From Aphis gossypii (lineage: Eukaryota; Arthropoda; Insecta; Hemiptera; Aphididae): a stretch of 64,000 nucleotides of DNA. The DNA lies in assembly GCF_020184175.1 (NCBI RefSeq), contig NC_065533.1, positions 4,734,695 to 4,798,694 on the forward strand, read 5' to 3'. Each line of letters begins with the position of its first letter. Within the stretch, counting starts at the first letter, position 1. Made by a program: the position numbers and the translations under genes. The notes under the pieces were generated by a model. The model was not told where the DNA came from. It saw only the letters and a program-made list of their open reading frames with translations, and ran no database searches. This document shows, one piece after another, positions 27,402 through 41,212 of this stretch.

Positions 27402-27905
27402 TACATATTAATATATAATATTATATTATGAAATATTATGTTCTTAATCAAACTATACTGCAAGGTATATTAATAATTTGGCAGCACAAGATTTTACTGA
27501 CCATTTTAAATCGTTATAGAAACATGTGAAGATAGTTGTTAACGATGAAGACCTACAAGACGTTTCTTTGAATTGAGATAGTCCCTTTTATATAATATAC
27601 ATTATACATATACGTACAGCATCCTGTGTAGTCTCTATTATTCTCAGAGTTAAAAAAGAAACATAGCATTCCATAACATTATTCTATACAATTTCTTACA
27701 CAGCGTGGGTTAGGCCTGTCTCTCTCTACATGTATAATATACACATATATATATATTGTATGCATGTATATATTGCCTTCACATGTTTCTATAACGATTT
27801 CAAGTGATCAGTTTAACATTATACTGCCAAATAATTAATACCTTGTAGTAGTTATCTATACAAACTATTTTATTAAAGAAGAATATTAAATATTAACATG
27901 TACGT
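27402..27905 (-). mobile_element. Microsatellite-bearing MITE, copy 5
   Basis: It is nearly the same as the copy at 11213-11752, as expected from the block duplication. Inverted ends (GGTATATTAATAATTTGGCA and the mirrored TACCTTGTAGTAG) are legible. The microsatellite part is short. Confidence 0.75.
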
Positions 27906-28181
27906 ATATACATATATACGTACGCATGTTTATTTATTAGCTTATTTATTGTAAACACACATTAGTTATCGCTATAATTTTTAATAGTCCCAACGCCACG
28001 GTTACAAATTACAATGATCGTTAGCCCATATATTGACACCTACTCACGACTGATCGGCACATACCACACACAAATAATAATATTATAGCTGTACATTTGT
28101 TTATTTAATTTTTGCCTAATTATAATTATTTTGTTATTGCGTACAATATAATATGTTAATTACGTAATATAATATATATAC

Positions 28182-28212
<31 letters not shown>

Positions 28213-28317
28213 TATAAAGAGAGACTTGACCCACAGACTTTTCGTATAGAATAAATTTAGCGGTTGCAATTTTTTTTTGTTCGTTCCAAAATTGATATCA
28301 CAGACTCAAATATATTA

Positions 28318-28460
28318 TATCTTAATATTTAATATTCTTTTATTGTAAAATATTATGTACATATAACTACTACGAGGTATTAATAATTTGGCTGTATAAC
28401 ATTAAACGGACCATTTTAAATTGTTATAGAAATATGTGAAGGCAATATATATATATATAT

Positions 28461-28513
<53 letters not shown>

Positions 28514-28826
28514 AAGAGAGACTTGACCCACACTTTGTAAAAATTTTCGTACAGAATAATGTTAGCGGTTGCTATTTTTTTTTTCGTTCCACGTGCAAAT
28601 CTGAGAATAATAGAGACCTACCTAGGATAATGCTGTAGTACATATATATAGGTTTATCATATAATAGGAACTATCGCAATTCAAATAAACGTCTTGCAGG
28701 TATTCGCATCGTTAATCACTGTCTTCACATTTTTCTTTAACGATTTCAAATGGTTCGCTTAACCTTGTACCGCCAAATTATAAATACCTTGCAGTAGTTA
28801 TCTGTACATAATATTTTATAATATAA
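28318..28826 (+). mobile_element. Microsatellite-bearing MITE, copy 6
   Basis: Both inverted ends are present (TACGAGGTATTAATAATTTG at about 28371 and ATACCTTGCAGTAGTTATCT near 28784). A TG tract of about 48 bp lies at 28463-28510. A partial relative with a short TG tract precedes it at about 28170-28285. Confidence 0.75.
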
Positions 28827-29471
28827 AATGACTCGATATCGAGTGTATGGAAGCCAACTTTGACGCCTTCAAGGTGGTCGAATAAAATTTATTTCCCTAC
28901 ATTGGTTTATAAACACGTTTATGTGTCTCCTGAAAAAAGTGAATTTTGGGCTTACTTTTGTTTCACCGACGATATATTTTTAATCTATTTTGATTACATT
29001 AAATGTATTAATTTTGTTTTACTTGTCTACTCAATACGGTTATCCTGGTTATTGTTATTTGTTATCACCAAGGCTATGATTTGTATGCAATAAAAAGTTG
29101 TAAAATATGCGAAAAAATGCATTTTAACTTAATATACTTAAACATAATATTTATTTATTTAAATACATTAATGAATTTGGCTGGTTGTTTTAATATACTA
29201 TAATAAAGATTAAAAATTAAAAATGTATTTATTTATTTTTCACATGCATTAATTATTATTTTAGTAACAATAATTATAGATTGTGTCTAATACACTATAA
29301 TCCGATAAATTATACGTGCATCCGGAGTTATTATAATATTATGTTCATGATCCGAAGTATCTTATATTGGATTTTATATTTTTAAATTTTTATCTACATA
29401 GATACTTTAATTAATCGTACTTATCTTTTTCCGTCAAAATTCACTCTTTTATCGCATATTGTACTACAGGA

Positions 29472-29775
29472 CAGCGTTTCCCAAAGTGTATTAATTAATA
29501 TCAAAGGTTCCGTCAGATGTATGTGATTATTGAAAAAATTATTTTATATTATATTTGTAAAAAGTATTATTAACATTTTGATATAGAAAATTGATTTTTT
29601 TAAAACCTATTTTAATAAAGAATAACCGTTAACTGCATTGTTAAAACATTTTGTAGAATATTGGTTCCCCCCTTTTTTTTAGAACAATTGGAGTTGAGTT
29701 AGAATAACATAGGGATTCGGCGAATCACAAACTATTTTTAAGGATGCCATGGTTGTAAAAGTTTGGTAACTGCTG
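29472..29775. mobile_element. Probable hAT-type MITE
   Basis: The left end CAGCGTTTCCCAAAGTG and the right end AGTTTGGTAACTGCTG are inverted and of the common hAT type. The flanks CTACAGGA and CCGTAGGA match at only 5 of 8 positions, so the duplication is eroded or absent. It lies in the spacer next to the right arm. Confidence 0.55.
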
Positions 29776-32700
29776 CCGTAGGATATAAAAAAATAAAATT
29801 TATGTTTGATTAAAAACTAAGATATATACTTAGATCAATTTAATTAGTGGTTTACATAAAATAAATACAATTATATTAATTATACAAAAATATGTATACC
29901 TATTAAACTTAATATATTATGTGAAAAATATGCAAAATAAAAAAGTACCATTTTTATCAGATTAATATAAATCGTGGAAATTACTCACTAAAATACTATT
30001 TGGTCGTAGCAAAAACAAAAAAAAAATATTGCCGCACACATATACTAGACGTAGTGGCCTAGTTATTGTCATGGATTGAAATCAAACGTCCGTTACAACC
30101 TACGTTGGTTTAAGTATAACATGGGCTCAGATCTTAAGGCCCCAAAAACTGTCAAATATTGAAAAAATGCATTTTAACTGCAAAAATGTCCTTAAAAAAT
30201 TAACCAAATTTTGTTTTTATTTTGATTGTGTACAAGTATAATAAAATATATAAGATTAAATTATTTAAAGATATTTTTTTAATGAATTACTGATTGTTTA
30301 TATAAAAAGATTGATAATTTATTTTGTATTTATATTGTATTGTCCATTAGGTATATACTGCATTTTGTAATCAATTGCTTAAATATTAAACATTAATTTT
30401 AATTTCTAAACAATATTATGGTATAAATAATATAGGTAGGTAGTTATTTTTTCTTTTTCCACATATTTCAATAATGAGAATTGTAAACCACTAAAAAGTT
30501 GAGATTTGAAACATTTCTTAAACTACTTATTAAAACATCCTATATAGTTTCAATTTTTTTGAGATTGGATTTTTTTCATATTAAATTTAAAAAACATAGT
30601 TCTATTTTTTTTTATTGTATAGTTTACCAAATAGTTTTTATAATACTTATGTATTGTGAATATATACGTATATATATGTATATATTATTTTTTGAATCAA
30701 GCACATAATTAATTCCAAATTTTATTAAATATACATTTTGTTTTTGATGGTGAGTTTTTTATTTAACTACCAAGAATAAATAAAATTTGTTCAAGATTAA
30801 ATTAAATACCTAAATTTTTAAATAATTAAATGAGTTGGTAAGTTAAGATTATTTAAGTTGGAATTTTAGTATAATATATTAAACAATTAAGTATAAATTA
30901 ATATAATGTTTATACATACATAAGGCATAAGGTACTATAATGTATGGGTTGTTTAACAACATATATAGGTTATATACTTTTATAAGCTTACAACAAGAAT
31001 ATAATTATAATGTTTTTTATTTATATAATATGCAAAATATGACATTGTGTAAGTCAGTAAGGGAGAACATTTTAAATAATTTTGCAAGTTAAATGCATTG
31101 CATAGCAGACAAACACATTAAAGTACCTACACAACATAGCTTAAGTTTTTCTTAGATTGAATATATGTATAATAAGTTAGAAACATTTAACTAATAACTA
31201 GTACTTAATTATTAAAAGTGCAATATACATTTAATAGTTTCCAAAATGTTAACTACAATATTTATGTATTGCTATTATTTATAAATATATGAATATATTA
31301 TTTTTTAAAAGAGCAAACAAAAAATTCCATAAGCTATTAAATGTACATTCTATTTATCAATGATGAGCTTTTTCTTGGTAATATACAATATGTGTATGAT
31401 CAATAGTATAATAAATAGCTACCATGAATAATAAGTAGGTATGTTAAATTTTTTTAAGAGTAAATTTAATATTTAAATATTTAAAAATAATTAAAAGAGA
31501 TGGTGGCTTCAGATAATTTTAAGTTGGTGTTCGAGTATAATTTCTTATAGCTTGTATAAGTAAAATACATATTATTATTATATTAAATATTTAAGTACAA
31601 CTTTACAAGATTGATATGTATTAAATGTATATATATATTTAAATCATAAAGAAATTATTCATAATTAATCCTGAACAAAAGATTGATCATTGTTTTTGTA
31701 TTTATATTGGCATTAGGTATATACAACAATTTTTAATCAATCGCTTAAATATGAAACATTAATTTTAATTTCTAAACAATATTATGATATAAATAATATA
31801 GCAGTGGCGGACCTAGGATTTTGTTGAAGGGGTGATCAATATTTTTTACATTAGTACATATTTTTATAAAAACATTTATATTTGTATAATAGTATTTTAT
31901 TATATATTATTATATGGCCATGGACCTGGCCTCCTCTTTAAATCTGAAACAGTAATACAGGTAATTTTTATATGTTTTCCCAGATATTTCAGTTATGAGA
32001 GTTGTAAACCTTCATAAAAATTGGGATTTAAAACATTTTATAAGCTACTTATTAAAACACCCTAAATAGTTTCAATTTTTTGTGGTTGAATTTTTTCATA
32101 TTAAATATAAATTTTGTTATCGATGGTGAGTATTTTGATTAGCTACCGGGAATAAATAAAATTTGTTCAAGGATAAATTAAATACTTAAATATTTAAATA
32201 ATTAAATGAGTTGATAGGTCGAGGTAATTCTAGTTGTAATTTTAGTATAATATAATAAATACTAAAGTGTAAGTTAATATATGTAGGTAATAGGTATATA
32301 GTATACATACGGTAATTTAATATCTTGATAATATACAATATGTGATCAATAGTATATTAAATAGCTACCATGAATATTAAGTATGTTAAATTTGTTTAAG
32401 AGTAAATTTAATATTTAAAGGTAATATTAGAGATGTTTGAGTATAATTTCTTATAGCTTAAAGTATAATACTTATAATACATTAATACATATTATTATTA
32501 TATTAAATATTTAAGTACAATTCTACAAGATGTATATATATTTAAATCATAAAGAAATTATTCATACTAAATCAATGATGAATTGAATATTTAATGAATT
32601 GTGGTTTCCCTATGTATATTATATATATATTAGAAAATATAATTATATTTTTACACATACTTCAACTATCTGGTTTGCATATAATTCATTAGCTCTTGAT

Positions 32701-35700
32701 ACTTACTCCGTTGATGGAATTTCTAAAATAGAAAATTTAATTTAAATTTCAAATACATGTATGTAATATATTTTAATTAGATTTAATAATTATATTCATT
32801 TTATTACACCACATCCACACAACTTCATAATTTAATATCATCATATAACTTATTAATTTATTTCAAATAATTGTAGTTTGTACCTATGAACATTATTGTT
32901 ATAACCAAAATTACAACATTAACTTTCATAGAATTTACTCTAATCAAATTACATTACAATGTATAACATATTATTAATCTAACCTAGCATTAGAATTAGA
33001 ACGGAACAATGAGTCCAAAGATCAATACTATAAGAAGAACCTCCATTTTCATATGATGGCCAGTCTGTTTTTATCAAACAGCTACCAGCCTGTCCATACA
33101 GCTATCACACTGGTTTTGTTCTAACAGTAACAACTTAACCTAAATGATTGATCTTATTTATTTGAAATATTGCAAATTACATATTTACTACAGTTTTAAC
33201 TCATTTCATATACTTATATTAAATTCTTGTCTTGATTCTATTTTTTCATCAGATCATCGACACTAAAAAGGTTAGAAGTTATATTGATATGCATTAACAC
33301 TTCAACAGTAATAGGATTATCATTATTCAAAGTTGAATAAAACACATAGACTCAAGTGTGTCAACAAATAACTTAAAGTACCTAGTTTTAGATCTGTATT
33401 CACAATCCAGAACAAATTGTAATAATATTTAGGCCTTAATAAACAAAAATGAACAAGTTAAAGAACATCGACACTCTCAGCCCCTTCATTTATGTTTATA
33501 GATACCTTACTTTACTCACCTTAAGTTCATATATAATAACAAGGTAAAGTTTCATTAATAAGAAAACTTATACGCTTATTTTTGATTCATTACACTATCT
33601 AAAGATTTTAGATTTATATTTTATATATTAATTTATAGTAGTATAGTTCCAAACTGTATTTAAAAGCAAACACTTCTAAGTATTACAAAACAAACTATAT
33701 TATAAACACAAATAATTTATAAATTTATACTTCATTTTTGTACCAAATAAATAAAATAATTAGAATACTTGAAATAAATGTTTATACATATAAATATAAA
33801 TGTATCAACAGGGAAAATAATATGATTCATATGAAATATGTACGTTTTTTTGTGTGGTTTGGTCTTCTTTTTTTTAATTTGTCTTGATCCATTATAATTT
33901 GAAGGATAATTTTTTTTTAATGATAAATACAAAATATCAGTCAAAATTGTTTGTATGGTTTGGGTTCAAATTAAAAAAAACCTGCTAATAAACCTATGTA
34001 GTATTTGATAAATATTTATTTATTTATTTTACACTGAATAAAAACTAGATAATTAGGTAAACATTAAACTTTTCAAAAATCAAAATAAACAATAGTAAAT
34101 AGTATAATAGGTACTGATAGAAGTAAAAACCAAAATTAAGCAACATCATTGACAATTAGATTATAATGTTAATAGAACAGCTTTGTAAGCTCTAGTCTCT
34201 ACCTATCTAGTATAAAATTATAAAGGTAACCACAATATTTATTAAATTATTCCAATTGTGTCTGAGCTGTTTATTTTTTTAGTTTATTCTGTGATATAAA
34301 CAATACTGCACACTATTATAGTTAATAGTTCAGTTAAGTTTCTGTGTTGTAAATAAATGTAATTGTGTAGACTTCGTTTTTGACACTATATAAAATTGAT
34401 AGTAGATTGTACGGAGGTATACTCTGTATGTATATATGGTATATAAAAATAAGCAATACCTAATTTTGACTGGCAAATGGCGATAATATAAGTTCATTAA
34501 ATAAAATTTCGAATGATTTAGAAATACATTTGTATGTGTCTGTGGACAATACGTATCTATAAAAATATACCTACAAATTACAATATATTTAACAACACGT
34601 AATATGATAATAAACGTGTTTATTTATTTTGTATCAAATATGTATCATGTAATGTGACAAAATTCCTGAAAAAATACACAATAATTCAGTATTACAAACA
34701 AAAAATCATATTCAAATAACTGCTAAAAATGATTATGATATTAAGTAGAGTTTAATAAAGTTTCATATTGATATATTGGTTATATAAAAATAATTTTGTC
34801 TTAAAGAAGAGTAATATTTTGAAACTAATAAAAAATATTATTTTATTTTTACGAAAGCCGTAACATAAGACTTTTCTTTTTATAATATAAAGTTTATACT
34901 TAATATGTCCTTATAAGACTTTGCTAAAGCTAAAAAATCCTATTATAGGTATATTATAAAAACTGCAAAAATATACAATATCAATTATGTATCATAATTT
35001 ATATGTAATATATTATAGATACATAATATTGTCACTATACTAAACGTATAAAAGAAACTTTATTTAATGAAATTGAATTGTAGATTTATTCATTAAAGTA
35101 ATAATAATTATTATTCTCTAGAGTCTATAGGACAGCCACCAAGCAGTGTATTTAACGTAAATATTTATATACCTATTATATATTTTGGAAGTCAATTTAA
35201 TATAGTGATACCTAATCTGATAACTGATAATGATAATAATGGGTAAATATTAATTAAAGGCTTGCAATAAAAATAAGCAAAATAAAAACAATTATATTCT
35301 AAAATTCTTACGACTATACTGATCGTTCATTACAATTTTCAAAATGTTATTTCATTGCCATTTGCCTATCAAAACCATTAACTGTCAGAGTGAACATTAT
35401 ATTTGTCGACGGTTAGTTGTCACTGTGTTAGATGTCAACTGTTGCATTGAACATGTTAAAAATCAGTGAGTATATTATTATAATTATTAGCGATTTGGAT
35501 GTTTTGTACTACATGGAATAGTAATTCCATGGGTTAGGTAAAGGATAAATACATCAAAGTTACTAGAGGCCAATTTTTTAAAAAAATGTTATTCCAAATA
35601 TACATTTTAATTAGCATTTATTTTGTATTAATGAATAAATTGTCATTCTCCTGTGAGGTGTTAAAAGTTCTAGTTTCATCATCAATTTTACACTTTTTTG

Positions 35701-37299
35701 CAGACATTAATAAACACTACAATAACACAAAAGTAATTAACTAAACGACAGCACAACACAAATAAACAAATAAGTGAGACAGCTATGGTTAAAAGCTCTA
35801 CATCTACATCATACATACGTGCAGTATGTAGTATAATATATTACGACATTTAAACATTTAACAATGTTCAATGCCAGATAATAATCATTATATCGATAAG
35901 GTAGATTATACACATATATTAATATATTATATAATATAGAGTATAGACGATAAACTTTAAGATTGTATGATGTAATTTTGAAATGAAGGACGGGCACGTT
36001 AAAAAAAAGGCTTGCGTACCGGTTGCTCTTCACTAGGTTTTGTAATAAATTTGTGTTGAAAGTACACATCTAATGTTGAGATTTAGTTGATATTGTAACG
36101 GTTCACGTATGGCAACTGTAAATGGAAGTTGTGAAGTAGGGCTGTTATAAATAAATGGTAAAAATATTTCAAACTGTATTTTTATTGTTTTGTTAGTTTC
36201 TGAAATATGATATTCTATTGCTATAGTTGATTTTAAGCCTTCAGTACAAAGCTCTTATGGTATTAACATACTCTGATACAAATGACACCTGGTATTTTCC
36301 TAACTCGGTTTGTTTAGTTTCTTTCTTATTATTATTCTATATTTCTAGGACTAAGATTTTTAATACCTCCATGTAATGTATTTGGTATAGGACATCGGAG
36401 CATGTAGCAATATTGTGTTATACTATTAGACCCATCAACTACAGCCGTAACGGTACATATTCTGTTAAATGTGTACTAATTTTATCACTAAGGTTTTGCT
36501 CTAAATAAATAAGTGACAGTAAAATTGAGTAAACAATAAGGAACTAGACTGTATATAATTTAATAACACTTCTAAGATATATATGATCAGCAATTCAATT
36601 AACTGTACAGACGATACTACAAATTAATCATATTTTATTTTAGATGGTAAAGAGATACAGCTGGATAATTCTAGGACAATCCCAATAGTATCAAAGCTGA
36701 AATCGAAGAGATAACACATCTAGTAGCAACAATCGACAAGTACAAAAGCCATAAAGCAATCAAACATTTTCATTATGTTAATTTTCTAATGCTAAAAAAT
36801 ATTATTTTATGTCATAGTGTAAATACTCAATTTAAATTATTTAGACGTTCATGTTTCATTTTATTTTATCTCAAAATTTTTAAACTGTCACTATTAGATT
36901 CAAAATTTCATTAACATAAAAATAATATTATCACTATACATAATATGTATATTTAAGATTTTGTTAAAAAAAAAAAACACCTTATTTCATATCATAATTT
37001 TATTATATGTGAAAACTGAAAAGCACAATTTCAATTTTTATTTTACACAAAAAATTATTCACTGTTTCAAAATTCTTGAAGAATTAAAAAAGATGTAGTA
37101 TAATATGACATTCTTATATTTTTATGCAAATCAAAAAATACATAAGTACAATTTTTTTATATGAATCTATAGTATTATAGTATAAAATTGTATAAAGTTC
37201 GTCAAATTATGAAAGTTTTCCAACTACAATTATTTTGTTATAAACAATTTTTAAAATATTACATTTTGATAGCTATGATATGAAATATTAATATTAAGT

Positions 37300-39088
37300 T
37301 TACTTGTCTGGCTCGAGGTCTCCCATTATAAATATATATGTTGCTCCTTTGGGCCATTTTTTTTGCGTCTCATGGTCATATATATCACCTTTATTTGTCA
37401 ACACATTTGATAGACCTTCACACTGTTTTACATCAAAACTGTTTGCTCTCCCAGGGCTAACTGCCATCCGAATTGTCATAATCCCATGGTCTTTGTATTT
37501 CTCAGTGACAAACACCTGTAGACATCACAAATTAAGACAGAGATAGAGTTAAATGAACAAATCTTAGCTAAAAATGTAATATATAAATCTATGTAGAGGT
37601 ACACAGTATACTCACAACACATGTGTAGGCTGGTATGGCACTAGTATTGGCTTGTTTATACTTTGGTGAGTATTGGTATAGCGACATATACTTTAGACCT
37701 TTGTCAATCTCATTCTTATTGGTCGGTTCACTTTTTGACATACATTCGTAAATGTAAGGGAACATATCTAAGAGAAAAATTGAACAAATATATATATAAA
37801 TATAGATTGTGTTATAAGTTTTATTAATTAGTGATATTTAAAGTTCATATTTTGTGGGCATGCAGTGCGCGTTATGGTGTATGTATACCTACCACCAAAA
37901 CATGTAATATAATTGAACATTTTAAGACAAAGCTTAATATTAATTAATAATTGTCACAATAATGATTCGTTATACGTACTACACGTGTTCTGGCAATATG
38001 TAGGTTCGGCGTTTGGATTCGGGGGAAGTTGAAGCCAAAAATGAATCAACGGTGAATCGCTAAGATACCTGTTGTGGTTCATGGAGGCGCATCCGTACAG
38101 CTCTACTCCTTGGTATATCATAATAAGCTTATATTTTTTCTTTAATGTCATTGAAGGACAATATAGGCCACTTAGTCTCATCTGGTCTGTAACACAAATG
38201 TAGACAAATACCACATTATCATATAAATGAATAATACCGTTAGTATACTCTTGATATTGTTTATTTCACGCGCATATACCTACTTATTTGGAGAAACAAC
38301 GTTATGACCTTTAATCCTATATCGTCCTAGCTGTTGTGTGTTTAAGGAATGCGGGGAAATAGATTTCGCCTCGTTATTTTATTTTTTCACTAATATAGGT
38401 AAAATGTTGATGTCTACATTTTGTTGTGATATAAGATATAACTACAGAAATACAGAATTACCTAAATTATCAAAAATAGTTCTCTTAATTGTAATATTGA
38501 ATATTTGAATGTCTATCATCCTTGTACTACATACTTTTTAATATGATTTAAAACGTTCCGTATCTTAAAAATGTTTATACTACCATTATTATTATTAGAT
38601 ATTACCATAATCATAATATATTGTCATATTGCGCGAACTAAAAGTATATGGAATAGGTGGGTACTAAAAAAATAATTATGTATAAATAATAATGATCTCA
38701 GTACCTACTTATAACTGTGTATTAAATTAAACGAATAATATATATTTTGGAAAGAACTTTATGGTGAAAGACTAAATTAATAATTACGATCTCAGTAGTC
38801 AGTACTAATAATGGTATATTAAATTAAAAAAATATATTAATAAAAATATAATAAACACGGTAATGTTAATAAATAAAAACAATTAAAAAATAATAAAATT
38901 ACATTACCAGCGTTAAAATAATTATTGCAAAATTAAATTGTATAAAATATATAAATTATTATAAATTAAATAATATATATGTACTTACCACTTAAGTCGA
39001 TTGTATTTATAGCTTCGTTGTTCAAGGTTTCAACCCAGGAAGAGAATGTAATTCCTACTAAAATTAATATTCTTACTATAAACTCCAT
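37300..39088 (-). CDS. Small secreted cysteine-bearing protein, palindrome right copy
   Basis: Four exons on the minus strand are inferred: 39088-38989, 38186-37980, 37767-37616 and 37515-37300. Phases are 1, 1 and 0, giving 224 residues. The signal peptide (MEFIVRILILVGITFSSW) is almost that of the left copy. The seven cysteines are kept in place (YCPSM, GCASM, YCQNTC, YECMS, YTCVV, QCEGL). Exon 2 is 12 bases longer than in the left copy, adding four residues before the YC motif (LPPNPNAEPTYC). A changed stop removes the last two residues. In the final exon about 11 of 71 residues differ from the left copy. Function is unknown and secretion is inferred. It lies in tandem with, and 2.1 kb from, the third family member. 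Confidence 0.85.
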
Positions 39089-39345
39089 CGTGTTGTAGAA
39101 CGGTCAAGAAAAATAATCGTTGTGAACAATGAGAAAAAAAAATGATTTTAAACGAAGTCAATGACGGTTAAAAGGAACGCAGGAGTACACCAAGCAACTG
39201 GCGAAGTATGAATGAAACGAAAGAATGTTGCTATTAGGTATCGCACCGATGGCTCGCCACGCTCTGCATGCCGTCTTAAAATGGCGATTCCCTACCTGTT
39301 TGGAGATGGTCATAAACACTGTCTGTGTATCATCGAAGGCATTGT

Positions 39346-39448
<103 letters not shown>

Positions 39449-39739
39449 TACATTTATACATTATACCTATATACATCGACATCAAAAAAGGTCACTATAT
39501 ACATCAGTGCTCACTGACCAGTAGAATAAATTTTACCATTATCGGTCGATCGACTAATAAATTATTACGAATTAAGATTATTTTTATTATTATTATTACG
39601 AAGAAACAATAAATAATTATTCTTCGAAGCTTACAATTTTTTTTTATTTGCGCTCATCAAACAAATCTCTTCCTAAAGACTCAAATTTTCTTTGATGTAG
39701 ATCACCAGCGACTTTATATTGCAAATGTAGTTCACTCTT

Positions 39740-40000
39740 TTGAAAAGGTTGGCGGCCCCTGTTATATATCGAAGAATTTACCTCGGCTTAAACATCGGCC
39801 GTGCGTCGAAGGAATGTACACTGTACACGAACAAGAGATGCCACTGTTATGCGCATGATGGTAGGTATAGAGAGCATAATAAAATAATATAAAAAAGGTC
39901 ATTTTTTATGATATATATATTAAATGTTTATTATTTGTTGTAGCAGATTCAGGTACCTCGTACGATGTATTGATATCATGATATCCACTGAAGTATTTTT
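39740..40000. repeat. Duplicated upstream region (with 49690-49960)
   Basis: The segment with CACTGTTATGCG and ATAATAAAATAATATAAAAA is repeated upstream of the third gene at about 49780-49850. It marks the upstream edge of a duplicated unit of gene plus flanks. Next to it, 40030-41205 is the 3' flank that recurs at 1-1305. Confidence 0.7.
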
Positions 40001-40029
40001 TATTTTAGGTATACCGTCATAACAAATAC

Positions 40030-41205
40030 GAGGATAAAAAAAAATGTAATATTAAATATGCTTTATGAGCGAGTACTTACAAAAAGTTATGTGAATAATT
40101 ATGAATACCTATGTTTAATTTATCGTTATTGATTTAAGTGCTTAATGCATTGATGTGTTTTTTACTTTATCTAGATACTTTGCACCTTTGTTGCTTACTC
40201 ATTAGTTGATAATATTTCTAATGCTACCAATAATTTAATTTTTAGACTATTTGATTAAAATATGACAATGTAAATGTATAGTTTATTTGTAAAGGGCGGT
40301 TCCGCGGTTTACATCCTTACAAGATTATTTTAATGTAAATAGTGTAACCGTGAGAATATAATAGATGTTTATCAATATAATTATAAAATAAAATAATTAA
40401 TGTACATTGTACATCGTATGATGTATTGATACGACAGTATGTTAAATAAACTTATGACTGTATTAATAGTTTTAATAGAAGCATAGTATACAAATTATTT
40501 TGTTAAAAATGTGGTTAAATTATGTGGATATAAATATATAATTTGGTAAAAACGGATATTGATGAAAAAGTGAAAGGTCGTATAATTTTGCGGAAACGTG
40601 TTTACGTAACCCTCAATATTATAATATAATAATATTTATTACTTACATTTTATTATTTTTTTTATATGTATTATTTTATTTAATTAATTGGTTCAAGGAC
40701 AAAGATATTATAATAACTCTTATTAGGTATTTAAGCATTTCAATGGGCTATCACTGAACTAGAATATTGAAATTTTTAATAACTTATAAGTAGTAAAGTA
40801 ATAACCAATTTATGATTGTGACAATAAGTTTTCACTCCCAGTAAACAATATAATATTTTAAAGAAATATTATGAATATTGAATGATTTTTATTTTACGAA
40901 TAATTGATAAACAGCAGCAATCATGTAGTTTTGAGTATCGACAGGAACAACAAATGTCCATTTTGTAATAAGAAAATAATTATTCTAAAATTAATATTGT
41001 AAAATCTTAAATATAACATTTGTACTTATAAATATATTTAATGTATAATGTTTTATTTAAATACGTTTTCTTAAATCTGAAAGTTTCATATTATTATATT
41101 TATATATCATGTATGACATATGTGCATGATGTACAATAATAATAATGTTCATACAATTAAATTATTAAAAAACTATGTTATCAATAGTAGTATAATTTAA
41201 CAGTA
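40030..41205. repeat. 3' flank of the third gene, copy of 1-1305
   Basis: It is collinear with 1-1305 (see that entry). It also holds, at about 40660-40760, a stretch resembling 49940-50030 upstream of the third gene, as expected if flanks of successive tandem units abut. No ORF is present. Confidence 0.75.
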
Positions 41206-41212
41206 TTTTTTT

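Larger units (their letters stand above)
26262..29994 (+). repeat. Palindrome spacer containing composite block, copy B
   Basis: The 3.7 kb between the arms is unique to neither arm. About 26385-29395 is a shortened, rearranged direct copy of 9990-13890 plus a MITE from the 12-14 kb region. The order is 26395-27400, then 27402-28165, then MITE copies, then 28900-29395. The partial MITE and GT tract found in copy A at 11019-11213 are absent here. The frame 28860-29093 is the repeat-derived partner of 13353-13577, not a gene. Confidence 0.8.
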
